In this document: piece after piece, positions 1-8,115 of the stretch
How the letters are laid out: every line of letters begins with the position of its first letter
Numbering within the stretch: position 1 is the stretch's first letter
Source: Cryobacterium frigoriphilum
GTDB taxonomy: Bacteria; Actinomycetota; Actinomycetes; Actinomycetales; Microbacteriaceae
Assembly (NCBI RefSeq): GCF_004403305.1
Contig: NZ_SOHE01000002.1
Location: 1 to 51,299, forward strand
Reading direction: 5' to 3'
Length of the DNA stretch: 51,299 nt
Notes under the pieces: generated by a model
Seen by the model: the letters and a program-made list of their open reading frames with translations, nothing else
Database searches by the model: none
What the model was told of the DNA's origin: nothing
Position numbers and translations under genes: made by a program

Positions 1-675
1 GCTGCCGCAGTCGCCGCGCCGGCCGCCGCGCCCGTCGCCCCGGCCGCGAACACCACGCCCGAGTACGCGCCGACCCCGCAGGCCCCGCAGACCGCGCCGG
101 CCACGCAGACACCGATCTACGTGCAGGCGCCCACCCCGCCGAAGGATCGCAGCAACCGTGGCGGCGGCATCCTCATTGCCCTCGTCGCGACCCTGGTCTA
201 CGCCGTCATCTACGCCGCGGCCGTCTTCACGATCGTCGGCCTGTCGAGTTCGACGATCACCGAGACCACCCGCGTCTTCACCGAGTTCGCCGTGCGCCCG
301 GTCTTCTACGTGCCCGTCATCTTCTTCTTCCTCGGCTTCGCCCTGCTCGTGAGCCTGGTCAACCGGGCCGGCTGGTGGAGCTACGTGCTCTTCGGGTTCC
401 TGGTCGCCGTGGTCGTCTATGTCTCCTACGTCGGCAGCGTGCTGCTCACCGTGCAGGCCTGGACCCTCAGCCCGACCGAGATCGCCAGCGTGCTGAGCCA
501 GCAGTGGTTCGCGCCCTTCGCCATCGCCGCCGCGGTCATCGCCCGCGAGGTGCCGATCTGGTTCGGCGCCTGGATCAGCCGTCGCGGCCGCGGCGTCACG
601 ACCCGCAACGCGGCCGCCCGCACCGAGTACGAGCGTGTGCTCGCCGAGGGACCGCAGGTCGCGCGCGCCAACTAA
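1..675 (+). CDS. Pro/Ala-rich four-helix membrane protein, 5' end missing
   Basis: The reading frame is already open at base 1 and runs to TAA at 673-675, so only the C-terminal 224 residues are present. The first ~45 residues are almost all Ala, Pro, Thr and Gln and would be cytosolic. After a basic stretch (KDRSNR) come about four hydrophobic segments that look like transmembrane helices, then a short basic cytosolic tail. I do not recognise the family. It lies on the same strand and directly ahead of another small membrane protein and the type VII secretion ATPase, so it may belong to that locus. This is inferred from position only. Confidence 0.75.
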   Translation, partial: AAAVAAPAAAPVAPAANTTPEYAPTPQAPQTAPATQTPIYVQAPTPPKDRSNRGGGILIALVATLVYAVIYAAAVFTIVGLSSSTITETTRVFTEFAVRPVFYVPVIFFFLGFALLVSLVNRAGWWSYVLFGFLVAVVVYVSYVGSVLLTVQAWTLSPTEIASVLSQQWFAPFAIAAAVIAREVPIWFGAWISRRGRGVTTRNAAARTEYERVLAEGPQVARAN

Positions 676-734
676 CACCGGTTGTACGCTGAGGGCAGGC
701 GCCTGTCGGCAGGGTGCCTGTCGGAAGGGGAACC

Positions 735-1217
735 GTGCGCGATTATCAGAAGTACGCCATTGTCGTGTCGGTGTTCGCCGCCGTGCTCTATCTCTCACTC
801 GTGGTGGCGGGCTTCGGCATGGTCAGCCTCATCACCGACCGTGAGGTCATCGCCGAACCGCTGGCCGGTCCGGTGCTCGGCCCGGTCATGGTCGGGGTGC
901 CGGTCGTGCTGGTCTTCGCGCTCATGGTCAAGCTCGGCATCACGACCCGCCCTGAGCGTCAGCGGGTGGCCCTCGGCTACGCGATCGGCTCCGGATTCGC
1001 CGCGAGCGCGACCTTCATCGTGGTCGGGGCCGTGGGCATCGGGCTCGACGGCGTCGCCCCGATGCCCTTCGCCGGTTCGCTGCTGATCAGCCCGTTTACC
1101 GTGATCACCGGCATTTTCGCGGCAATTGTCGTACTGTCGTATTCATTGATCCTTGCGACTCAGCAGGGTCAGCATGGCCGCCCGCTGTGGCCGTGGGAAA
1201 GCCGCGATGACGGGTAA
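735..1217 (+). CDS. Small four-helix membrane protein beside the T7SS ATPase
   Basis: This 160-residue protein has four hydrophobic stretches (about residues 8-31, 48-68, 80-105 and 115-138) and a short hydrophilic C-terminus ending in acidic residues. I chose the GTG at 735 because a GGAAGGGG ribosome-binding sequence sits 4 bases before it. An in-frame GTG at 714 would add seven residues and has no such site. It ends nine bases before the ATPase gene and is probably co-transcribed with it. No family was recognised. A membrane component of the secretion machine is possible but not shown. Confidence 0.72.
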   Translation: MRDYQKYAIVVSVFAAVLYLSLVVAGFGMVSLITDREVIAEPLAGPVLGPVMVGVPVVLVFALMVKLGITTRPERQRVALGYAIGSGFAASATFIVVGAVGIGLDGVAPMPFAGSLLISPFTVITGIFAAIVVLSYSLILATQQGQHGRPLWPWESRDDG

Positions 1218-1226
1218 CACGAACCA

Positions 1227-4200
1227 ATGCGCCTCAAACTGACCCTCGTACGCCCCGCTGGCCCCGCCCAGGACATCGTCGTCACGACGGATGCCGCCGC
1301 CAACATCTCCGACATCGCCGCCACGATCGCCCGCCTCGACCCGCACCAGCAGCCCGCCGTGCCGGGGTCGGCCGGGGCACCGGCCGCTCTCACGCTGCGC
1401 GCCACCCTGCCCGGGCACGCCGAGTCGCTGCTGCTGCCGCCGGACGGTGCCATCGGTGAGGCCTGGATCGGCTCGGGCGCGAGCGTCACCCTCGAAGACG
1501 CCGGCGTGTACTACTCGCCGGCCGGTACCGGCAATGCGCCCACCGTGGCGATGCTGCGCCTGAAATCGGGTCCCGATGCCGGGAGGGAATTCGCGCTGCC
1601 GGTGGGAACATCCGTCCTCGGTCGCGAAGACGACTGCGACATCGTGCTCGGCGACAGGCTCGTCTCGAAACGCCACGTGCGCTTCGAGGTCAGCGACGGC
1701 GTCGAGGTCATCGACCTCGGCTCGGCAAACGGCATCGTCGTCGACGGCGAACTGATCGGCCGGTTTCGCATCGAATCGACCGCCGCCCTACTGATCGGCG
1801 ACACCGAGGTCGAGATCGAGGTGCTCGCGAGCGCCGCCTCGACCGGGTACGTGCCCACCGCCGGGCCGGTCTTCTTCAACCGCTCACCCACGGTCGAACG
1901 CCGCTACGCCGGCGAGGTCTTCGCCGCCCCCGAAGCCCCGCCGGAGAAAGACGACAACGGGTTTCCGTTTCTCGCGCTAATGGCGCCGATGGTGCTCGGC
2001 ATCGGACTCTACATCGTGACGCAGCGGCTGTCGTCGCTCATGTTCGTGGCGCTGTCGCCGCTGCTGCTCATCGGTAACTACTTCACCAACAAATCGCGCG
2101 ATAAGAAGAAGCTCAAACGACTGCTCGCTCGCTTCGACGAACGCCTGGCCTCGCTCGTCACCCAGCTCGGCCACGAAAAGATCATCGAGCAACAGGTGCG
2201 GCTGGCCGAATCGCCCTCGACCGCCGAAACCCTCGAGCAGGCCCTGCGCCGCGGCCCCATGCTGTGGACCCGCCGCCCCGAGCACTGGTCGTTTCTCAAC
2301 GTGCGCCTCGGCATCGGCTCGATGCTCAGCCGCAACACCGTCGATGCCGGCAAGCGCGGCGAGATCCTGCCCGAGCTGCGCGCCCGCCTCGACCAGGTCA
2401 TCGCCGACCACCGCCGGGTCGACGGCGTGCCCCTCATCGACAACCTCTACGACTCCGGGGCGCTCGGCATCGCCGGCAGCCCGGCATCCGCTGGCGGCTC
2501 GCTCAATGCGATTCTCGTGCAGCTGACCGCGCTGCACTCGCCGGCCGAGCTCGTCGTCGCCGCGCTCGTCACCCCGGCCTGGTCGCGCGAGCTCGAATGG
2601 CTGAAGTGGATGCCGCACACCTCGTCACCGCAGAGCCCGCTCGCCGGCAGCCACCTCGTCGACGGCGCCGCGAGCGGAGCCGTGCTGCTCTCCCAGCTCG
2701 AGGGGCTCATCACCCAGCGGCTCGGCAGCTCCGGCCACAAGTCCACCCGCCGCGGCGCGATGGACCAGCAGAAGGCCGCGCTCGATCGGGGAGCGGATGT
2801 GGGGACCGAGGCCACCGAGGCCGGCACCCGCAGTGCGATCCCCGCGATCGTGGTTCTCATCTCCGATGATGTCGGCCTCGACCGCGCCCGGCTCGTGCAG
2901 CTCGCCGAAACCGCGGCGGATGCCGGCGTCTTTCCGATCTGGATCGCCGCGAGCGTGCCCGAGCTGCCGGCCGCCTGCCGTACCTGGCTGCACACGAGTG
3001 ACGCGACGGAGACCGGGCCCGGCACCGCGACACCCGGCACCGCGACCGTCGGATTCGTGCGCCTCGGCGAGACCATCACCGACGTCGCGACCGAATACGT
3101 CGACGCCGCCACCGCGCACGCCTACGCCCGCCGCATGGCTGCGGTCATCGACGCCGGCGCCCTCGTCGCCGACGCGAGCGACCTGCCGCGCACGGTCTCC
3201 CTCGTCACTCTGCTGGGCCACGACCTCGTCGAATCGAGCGACGCCGTCGTCGACCGGTGGCGGCAGAACGCATCCATTCACAACCGCACGCCGGGCGCCG
3301 CGTTCACGGCTCGCCGCGCCGGCAAGCTGCGCGCCATCATCGGCTCCTCCGGGGTCGACGCAATGCACCTCGACCTGCGCACGCAGGGGCCGCACGCTCT
3401 CGTCGGCGGCACCACCGGAGCCGGCAAGAGCGAGTTTCTGCAGGCCTGGGTGCTCGGCATGGCCGCCGAATACAGCCCCGACCGGGTCACCTTTCTCTTC
3501 GTGGACTACAAGGGCGGCTCCGCCTTCGCCGACTGCGTGAACCTGCCGCACTGCGTTGGCCTCGTGACCGACCTGAGCCCGCACCTCGTGCGGCGCGCCC
3601 TCACGAGCCTGCGCGCCGAACTGCACCACCGCGAACACCTGTTGAACCGCAAGAAGGCCAAGGACCTGCTCGAGCTCGAGAAGCGCGGCGATCCCGAGAG
3701 CCCGCCCGCCCTCGTGCTCGTGATCGACGAGTTCGCCGCCCTCGCGAGCGAGGTACCCGAGTTCGTCGACGGCGTCGTCGACATCGCCCAGCGCGGTCGT
3801 TCGCTCGGAATTCACCTGATCATGGCCACCCAGCGCCCCGCCGGCGTGATCAAAGACAACCTGCGCGCCAACACGCCGCTGCGCATCGCCCTGCGCATGG
3901 CTGACGAGTCCGACAGCTCCGACGTGATCGGCACGAAAGACGCGAGCCACTTCGATCCGGGCATTCCCGGCCGCGGCATCGCCAAGACCGGACCCGGCCG
4001 GCTGCAGCAGTTTCAGTCGAGCTACGCCGGCGGCTGGACCAGCCGAGAGCCCGACCGCCCCGGCATCACGGTCGCCGAGCTGCGCTTCGGCGGCGAGGCC
4101 CCGTGGCAGGAGCCCAAGGGCACCATCGTCGAAGAGGTGCACGATCTGGGGCCCACCGACCAGCAGCGACTCGTGGAACGCATCAGGGGGGCATCCGCTC

Positions 4201-5780
4201 TCGCCACCATTCCCGCGCCGCGTCGGCCGTGGCTCGACGAGATGGCCGCCGCCTACGACCTCAGCAAGCTGCGCCAGCGCACCGACAGCGAGCTGCTGAT
4301 CGGGGTGTCCGATATTCCACAGCTGCAGCAGCAGCGCTCGGTCTACTTCTATCCGGATGTCGACGGTCACCTCGTGATCTACGGCACCGGCGGCTCCGGC
4401 AAGAGTGCCGCCCTGCGCACCCTCGCGTGCGCCGCGGCGATCACCCCGCGCGGCGGCCCGGTGCACGTCTACGGCCTCGACTTCGGAGCCGGCAGCCTGC
4501 GCATGCTCGACGCGCTGCCCCATGTGGGCGGGGTCATCAGCGGCGACGACACCGAACGCATTGTGCGGCTGTTCCGCATGCTCAAGGGCGTGCTCGAAGA
4601 CCGCGGATCGCGCTTCGCCGACGCCAATGCCTCCAACATCACCGACTACCGGGCCCAGACCGGGCTCGCGAACGAGCCGCGCATTCTGCTGCTCATCGAT
4701 GGCTTCCCCACCTTTCGCAACGACTGGGAGGTCACGAGCGGCCGAGCGCCCTGGTACAACGTGTTCAAGGACATTCTCAGCGACGGCCGCCAGCTCGGCA
4801 TCAACGTGGCCTTCACCGCCGACCGGCCAGGCGCGGTGCCGTCGTCGGTCAGCTCCAACGTGCAGCGCCGCGTGATTCTGCGCCTCGCCGACGACGCCGG
4901 CTACAGCATCCTCGATGCCCCCGGCGACATTCTGAGCTCCAAATCGGTGCCCGGTCGGGCGATCGTCGACAACCTCGAGACCCAGGTCGCCGTGCTCGGG
5001 GGATCCCGTTCGGTGAGCGACCAGTCGGCGGCGGTCAAGCAGCTCGCGAGCGCCATGCGGCGGGCCGGCGCCGGCACCGCGGCGGCGCCGGCCATCGGCG
5101 CCATGCCCAGGGAATACCCGGCGTCCGAGCTGCCCGCCGTTGTCGAGCTGGCTGGCGGGCACGCCCCGGTGCTGGGCATCGCCGAAGACACCCTCGGGCC
5201 GATCGGCTTCGACCCGACCGGAGTGTTTCTGCTCGCCGGGCCGCCGGCGAGCGGCCGCACGACGGCGCTCACCGTGCTGCATCGCTCGCTGTTGCGCTTC
5301 GACCCGGCGATGCGGCTGTACTACATCGGCAGCGCCCGCTCGAGCGTCGCGGCACTGCCGACCTGGGCCGGCCGGGCGGTGACGGTCGAGGAGGCCGTCG
5401 CCCTGGCCAAGGACCTCGCCGCCGCCGTCAGCGACGCCGACACCGAGGGCCGCATCGGTATTTTCATCGAGAGCATCTCGGAGTTTCTGCAATCGCCGGC
5501 GGATGCCCCGCTCGTGCAGCTCATCAAGGACGTGAAGCGCAGCGACCACTTCTTGCTCGCCGAGGGGGAGACGGGCAGCTGGAGTTCGAGTTGGCCGCTC
5601 ATGACCGAGGTCAAGACGGGCCGTCGCGGCCTGCTGCTGCAGCCCGACAGCATGGAGGGCGACCTGATTCTGAAGACCCCGCTGCCGCGCATCAACCGCG
5701 CCGAATTTCCCACCGGGCGCGGCATATACGTGGCGCGCGGCAAGAGCGTGCGGGTGCAGCTCGGCCTGGCCAGCGACTAA
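1227..5780 (+). CDS. eccC: FHA-domain type VII secretion ATPase (EccC/EssC-like, FtsK/SpoIIIE)
   Basis: This is the motor ATPase of a WXG100 (ESX/type VII) secretion system, 1517 residues long. Residues ~111-200 form a forkhead-associated domain, with G132-R133-E134, S147-x-R149-H150 and N168-G169 as phosphopeptide-binding signatures. Two hydrophobic segments follow at ~245-290. Three FtsK-like modules come next. Module 1 has an intact Walker A (728-735, K734) and Walker B (D834-E835). Module 2 has Walker A at 1053-1060 (K1059), but its Walker B reads D1158-G1159. Module 3 has a degraded P-loop at 1338-1346 with Arg1344 instead of Lys. An active first and weaker later ATPases are usual for the family. 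A fused FHA domain recalls Firmicutes EssC more than mycobacterial EccC. WXG100 genes follow downstream. Confidence 0.93.
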   Translation: MRLKLTLVRPAGPAQDIVVTTDAAANISDIAATIARLDPHQQPAVPGSAGAPAALTLRATLPGHAESLLLPPDGAIGEAWIGSGASVTLEDAGVYYSPAGTGNAPTVAMLRLKSGPDAGREFALPVGTSVLGREDDCDIVLGDRLVSKRHVRFEVSDGVEVIDLGSANGIVVDGELIGRFRIESTAALLIGDTEVEIEVLASAASTGYVPTAGPVFFNRSPTVERRYAGEVFAAPEAPPEKDDNGFPFLALMAPMVLGIGLYIVTQRLSSLMFVALSPLLLIGNYFTNKSRDKKKLKRLLARFDERLASLVTQLGHEKIIEQQVRLAESPSTAETLEQALRRGPMLWTRRPEHWSFLNVRLGIGSMLSRNTVDAGKRGEILPELRARLDQVIADHRRVDGVPLIDNLYDSGALGIAGSPASAGGSLNAILVQLTALHSPAELVVAALVTPAWSRELEWLKWMPHTSSPQSPLAGSHLVDGAASGAVLLSQLEGLITQRLGSSGHKSTRRGAMDQQKAALDRGADVGTEATEAGTRSAIPAIVVLISDDVGLDRARLVQLAETAADAGVFPIWIAASVPELPAACRTWLHTSDATETGPGTATPGTATVGFVRLGETITDVATEYVDAATAHAYARRMAAVIDAGALVADASDLPRTVSLVTLLGHDLVESSDAVVDRWRQNASIHNRTPGAAFTARRAGKLRAIIGSSGVDAMHLDLRTQGPHALVGGTTGAGKSEFLQAWVLGMAAEYSPDRVTFLFVDYKGGSAFADCVNLPHCVGLVTDLSPHLVRRALTSLRAELHHREHLLNRKKAKDLLELEKRGDPESPPALVLVIDEFAALASEVPEFVDGVVDIAQRGRSLGIHLIMATQRPAGVIKDNLRANTPLRIALRMADESDSSDVIGTKDASHFDPGIPGRGIAKTGPGRLQQFQSSYAGGWTSREPDRPGITVAELRFGGEAPWQEPKGTIVEEVHDLGPTDQQRLVERIRGASALATIPAPRRPWLDEMAAAYDLSKLRQRTDSELLIGVSDIPQLQQQRSVYFYPDVDGHLVIYGTGGSGKSAALRTLACAAAITPRGGPVHVYGLDFGAGSLRMLDALPHVGGVISGDDTERIVRLFRMLKGVLEDRGSRFADANASNITDYRAQTGLANEPRILLLIDGFPTFRNDWEVTSGRAPWYNVFKDILSDGRQLGINVAFTADRPGAVPSSVSSNVQRRVILRLADDAGYSILDAPGDILSSKSVPGRAIVDNLETQVAVLGGSRSVSDQSAAVKQLASAMRRAGAGTAAAPAIGAMPREYPASELPAVVELAGGHAPVLGIAEDTLGPIGFDPTGVFLLAGPPASGRTTALTVLHRSLLRFDPAMRLYYIGSARSSVAALPTWAGRAVTVEEAVALAKDLAAAVSDADTEGRIGIFIESISEFLQSPADAPLVQLIKDVKRSDHFLLAEGETGSWSSSWPLMTEVKTGRRGLLLQPDSMEGDLILKTPLPRINRAEFPTGRGIYVARGKSVRVQLGLASD

Positions 5781-5859
5781 CCCGCGGTGGCCCCCGCGGC
5801 GAGCCGCGTGCTCGCGTGAGTCGCGTGTGCGGCGCAAACCTGCATGCCTCGGCGGTCGT

Positions 5860-5976
5860 GCGCCCAGAAGCTGCACGTGCGCCCGCGATTACAGGCGCAC
5901 GTGCAGGTTTCGGGCGCAGCAGCGCGCGAGCCCGCGGATTTTGGGCGCACGTGCAGGTTTCGGGCGCAGCAGCGCG
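5860..5976. repeat. Direct and inverted copies of a GCGCACGTGCAGGTTTCGGG-type repeat
   Basis: A 33-bp stretch at 5894-5926 recurs exactly at 5944-5976, a 50-bp period. The segment starting near 5860 is an imperfect reverse complement of the same sequence, so 5860-5926 can fold into a long hairpin around the central GCACGTGC. A weaker inverted copy begins near 5830. It could act as a terminator for the ATPase transcript or be a small dispersed palindromic element. Confidence 0.75.
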
Positions 5977-5996
5977 TGACACCCCTGGGTACAGGG

Positions 5997-6031
5997 CATG
6001 GGTACCGATACCCATGTTCTTTCGGGGGGTA
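5997..6031 (+). promoter_or_regulatory. Operator-like palindrome followed by a TTCGGGGGGTA motif
   Basis: CATGGGTA (5997-6004) and TACCCATG (6009-6016) are perfect inverted arms around a 4-base spacer, which fits a dimeric regulator site. Five bases later comes TTCGGGGGGTA (6021-6031). The same 11-mer occurs 35 bases before the start of the secreted CAP-domain gene (19550-19560). Here it is 64 bases before the WXG100 start codon. Function is inferred from symmetry, position and recurrence. Confidence 0.45.
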
Positions 6032-6095
6032 GACAACTACGGTTAGGGATAGTTGATGCTCACACTGGGGGTCACACAAGGTTTGGGAGCATCTC

Positions 6096-6392
6096 ATGGC
6101 GAACGTCAACGTAACCTACGGCGAAATGACGGATGCCGCCGGGCGTCTGAGCACGGGCAAGGAAGAGCTGGTCAGCAAGCTGGTTGAACTGCAGACCCTC
6201 GTGAACAACCTCGTCGGCAACGGCTTCATCACCGACCAGGCCTCCGGCGCCTTCCAGGTCTCGTACGAGACCTTCACGCGCGGCACGACCGAAGCGGTCA
6301 ACGGCCTCGAGGGCATGTCCTCGTTCCTCACCCAGGCGGCCACCGCCCTCGAGCAGGTTGACACCGAGCTCGGCAACGCCATCCGCGGCTAA
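6096..6392 (+). CDS. WXG100-family protein (ESAT-6-like), probable T7SS substrate
   Basis: A 98-residue, almost wholly helical protein of the size and pattern of ESAT-6/WXG100 proteins: two amphipathic helices joined by a turn near residues 41-45. The turn reads N42-G43-F44 where the family has Trp-x-Gly, so the signature is degenerate. Such proteins form helical-hairpin dimers and are exported by the EccC-type ATPase, whose gene lies 315 bases upstream. The ATG follows a GGGAG ribosome-binding sequence at suitable distance. It has its own upstream regulatory region and is followed by a hairpin, so it is probably expressed separately and perhaps more strongly than the genes around it. Confidence 0.85.
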   Translation: MANVNVTYGEMTDAAGRLSTGKEELVSKLVELQTLVNNLVGNGFITDQASGAFQVSYETFTRGTTEAVNGLEGMSSFLTQAATALEQVDTELGNAIRG

Positions 6393-6405
6393 GCAGCTTC
6401 ACGCC

Positions 6406-6438
6406 GACACCGCCCCGGCTTTCGGTCGGGGCGGTGTC
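6406..6438 (+). terminator. Strong hairpin after the WXG100 gene
   Basis: GACACCGCCCCG (6406-6417) pairs perfectly with CGGGGCGGTGTC (6427-6438) around a 9-base loop. It starts 13 bases after the stop codon. No run of T follows, so it may work as a weak terminator or protect the 3' end of the short transcript. Confidence 0.75.
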
Positions 6439-6462
6439 ATCACGCTCGTCTTGTGAACCTCT

Positions 6463-6517
6463 CTAGCGCACCCCATCCAGTGCACTCCATCTAGCGCACT
6501 CCATCTAGCGCACCCCC
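6463..6517. repeat. Four tandem 14-bp units before the second WXG-like gene
   Basis: Units at 6463-6476, 6477-6490, 6491-6504 and 6505-6517 (the last is one base short) are variants of CTAGCGCACTCCAT. The array ends 15 bases before the ATG at 6533, just ahead of its GGGAAAGGGA ribosome-binding region. It is not part of any recognised gene. Confidence 0.85.
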
Positions 6518-6532
6518 GGGAAAGGGACCACC

Positions 6533-6841
6533 ATGGCTGACCTCAAGGTCAGTACCGCCATTCTGCAACTGGTCGGCGCCGACCTCGCGGCGATTCTGAC
6601 CGAATTCGAGAGTGCCGAGGGCATCGCCGGTTCGGTCGCCGGGGCCACCGGCCAGCGTGAACTCGAAGAGCGCGTGGTTGACTTCGCCGGCTCGTGGGAC
6701 GACAAACGCGCCGACATGGTCGAGCAGATCACCGCTCTGGTCGGCCAGATCACGGCCATCAACAACGCCTTTCTGCAGGTTGACTCCGAGCTTGCCCAGG
6801 CGCTCGAAGCGGCCGAACAAGCACCAGCCATCGCGAACTAA
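6533..6841 (+). CDS. WXG-like ~100-residue T7SS partner protein, module 1
   Basis: A 102-residue helical protein. It carries FAxxW-x-DKR at residues 51-59 (W55, K58, R59), followed by MVE and a second helix with VDxEL near the end. The protein at 10469 shares this pattern almost position by position, so the two are paralogs. Size, helical hairpin and central Trp fit the WXG100 superfamily or the small helical partners (Lap-type) that accompany LXG effectors. It lies 38 bases before the large module-1 substrate and has a purine-rich GGGAAAGGGA ribosome-binding site. A role as co-secreted partner is inferred from context. Confidence 0.8.
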   Translation: MADLKVSTAILQLVGADLAAILTEFESAEGIAGSVAGATGQRELEERVVDFAGSWDDKRADMVEQITALVGQITAINNAFLQVDSELAQALEAAEQAPAIAN

Positions 6842-6879
6842 CGTGCACCAGACCGCGCACCACTGAAACCGGGGACATC

Positions 6880-8115
6880 GTGTACGACAGGGAATTCGAA
6901 CCGCTGCAGGGTGACTCCGGCCTGCTCGCCACCAAGTCCGCCGACTACCTGCGCATGGCCGACGCCATCAGCCGGGCCACCGCCTCGCTGCGCGTCGTCG
7001 CCGACACGAGCGAGATGCAGAGCTCGGCCGTTGCCGCGGTGCGCGAGAACGCCACCAAGGTCGCCGACAGCATCGCTCAGGCCGAAAGCCGCTACCGCGA
7101 CACGGCCGAGGCGCTCTCGACCTACTCCGGAGCGTTGAACGACGCCCAGGTCGACGCACAGACCGCCATCGCGAGCATCGGCAGCGCCGAAAGCGAGTAC
7201 CGCACCGCGCAGTCCCGGGCCGACACGGCCGAGGAGACCGCCACCGAGGCGACACCGGAGCAGGCCGCCAATCAACAGACCGCCCGCGGTTTGGTGACGG
7301 ATGCCGCGGAGAAGCTTGAGGGGATCGTCGCCGCGCAAACCGCCTGGCGCACCGCGAGCGCCGCCAAAGAGACCGCCGCGAGCACGGCCGCTGCGGCCAT
7401 TCACACCGTCGTCAAGGACAGCGACCTCAACGACTCCTGGTGGGACAACTGGGGCGCCGATCTGGTCGCGTTCGTTTGGGAGAAATTCCGCCAGCTCTGC
7501 GATATCGCCGGCATCCTCGCGATCTTTCTGTCGTGGGTGCCCGGCCTCGGGCAGGTGCTGCTGGCCCTGGCCGCCGTCGGAGCCCTCATCAACATCATCG
7601 AGGCCGCCGTGAAGGTCGCGACCGGCGAGGGCTCCTGGACCGACCTCATCGTCGCTGTCGCGCTCGGCGTGGTCTCCTGCTTCGGCGGTAAGATCCTCGG
7701 GCAGTTCAGCAAGATGGCCCGAGCCAAGGGCGTCGTCAAGGCGAACGGCCTCGCCTTCAGCACCGGCATGTCCCGCACCGCCCTGCAGGGGCGCCCGCCG
7801 GCCGGCCAATTCATGAACCAGAGCGCGGCGCGCGCGGTGACCAACAACCCGCCCCCGTTCCGGTCCAACTTCTCCGACCCCTTCGGCATCAGAGCCGCAG
7901 GCGAGGGCTGGCCCGGCTCGATTAGAGAGGTGCTCAGAGAAGGGATCGGTATCACCGACGACCTCGCGCCGATCTCACGCATGGGGGCCAACGGCGTGCA
8001 GCCCATCAGCACCGGTACCAAGGCCGTTGTCGGAGCCGGCCAGCTCATCGTGACGGGTGAAGTGCTCTACTCCAACGGGGTCGTGCACACGGTCCGCGCG
8101 GTCACCGGCAAATGA
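6880..8115 (+). CDS. Large putative T7SS substrate with helical N-terminus, module 1
   Basis: A 411-residue protein. Residues 1-185 are Ala-rich and helical and begin with FEPLxGDS. This region aligns clearly with the N-terminus of the protein at 10761, with shared QAExRYRxTAxAL and VVKxSxLNDSxW motifs. Residues ~205-275 are hydrophobic with Pro-Gly-Leu-Gly and GEGSWTD motifs, a pattern common in actinobacterial T7SS-linked proteins. The last ~135 residues are polar and match no domain I recognise. I chose the GTG at 6880 with GGGGAC before it. The layout is that of LXG-type or polymorphic effectors, with a conserved targeting domain and a variable end. Toxin activity is not shown. Confidence 0.75.
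   Translation: MYDREFEPLQGDSGLLATKSADYLRMADAISRATASLRVVADTSEMQSSAVAAVRENATKVADSIAQAESRYRDTAEALSTYSGALNDAQVDAQTAIASIGSAESEYRTAQSRADTAEETATEATPEQAANQQTARGLVTDAAEKLEGIVAAQTAWRTASAAKETAASTAAAAIHTVVKDSDLNDSWWDNWGADLVAFVWEKFRQLCDIAGILAIFLSWVPGLGQVLLALAAVGALINIIEAAVKVATGEGSWTDLIVAVALGVVSCFGGKILGQFSKMARAKGVVKANGLAFSTGMSRTALQGRPPAGQFMNQSAARAVTNNPPPFRSNFSDPFGIRAAGEGWPGSIREVLREGIGITDDLAPISRMGANGVQPISTGTKAVVGAGQLIVTGEVLYSNGVVHTVRAVTGK

Larger units (their letters stand above)
5781..6095. other. Repeat-rich intergenic region upstream of the WXG100 gene
   Basis: This 315-base gap has no convincing gene. The left half holds copies of a ~25-bp repeat in both orientations. The right half holds an 8-bp-arm palindrome, a TTCGGGGGGTA motif and the leader of the WXG100 gene at 6096. 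It probably contains the end of the ATPase transcript and the promoter of the WXG100 gene. Confidence 0.6.

Noticed and set aside
2625..5876. 1083-codon open frame on the minus strand opposite the secretion ATPase
   Set aside because: It is low-complexity Gly/Arg/His/Val-rich and lies fully antisense to a gene with intact FHA and FtsK motifs; long antisense frames are expected at this GC content.
4103..6046. 647-codon plus-strand frame overlapping the ATPase in another phase
   Set aside because: It is Arg/His/Gly-rich out-of-frame sequence of the ATPase that also runs through the intergenic repeats.
6463..6517. CRISPR-like or iteron origin
   Set aside because: The 14-bp units have no spacers, no replication gene is near, and the array sits directly before a ribosome-binding site.
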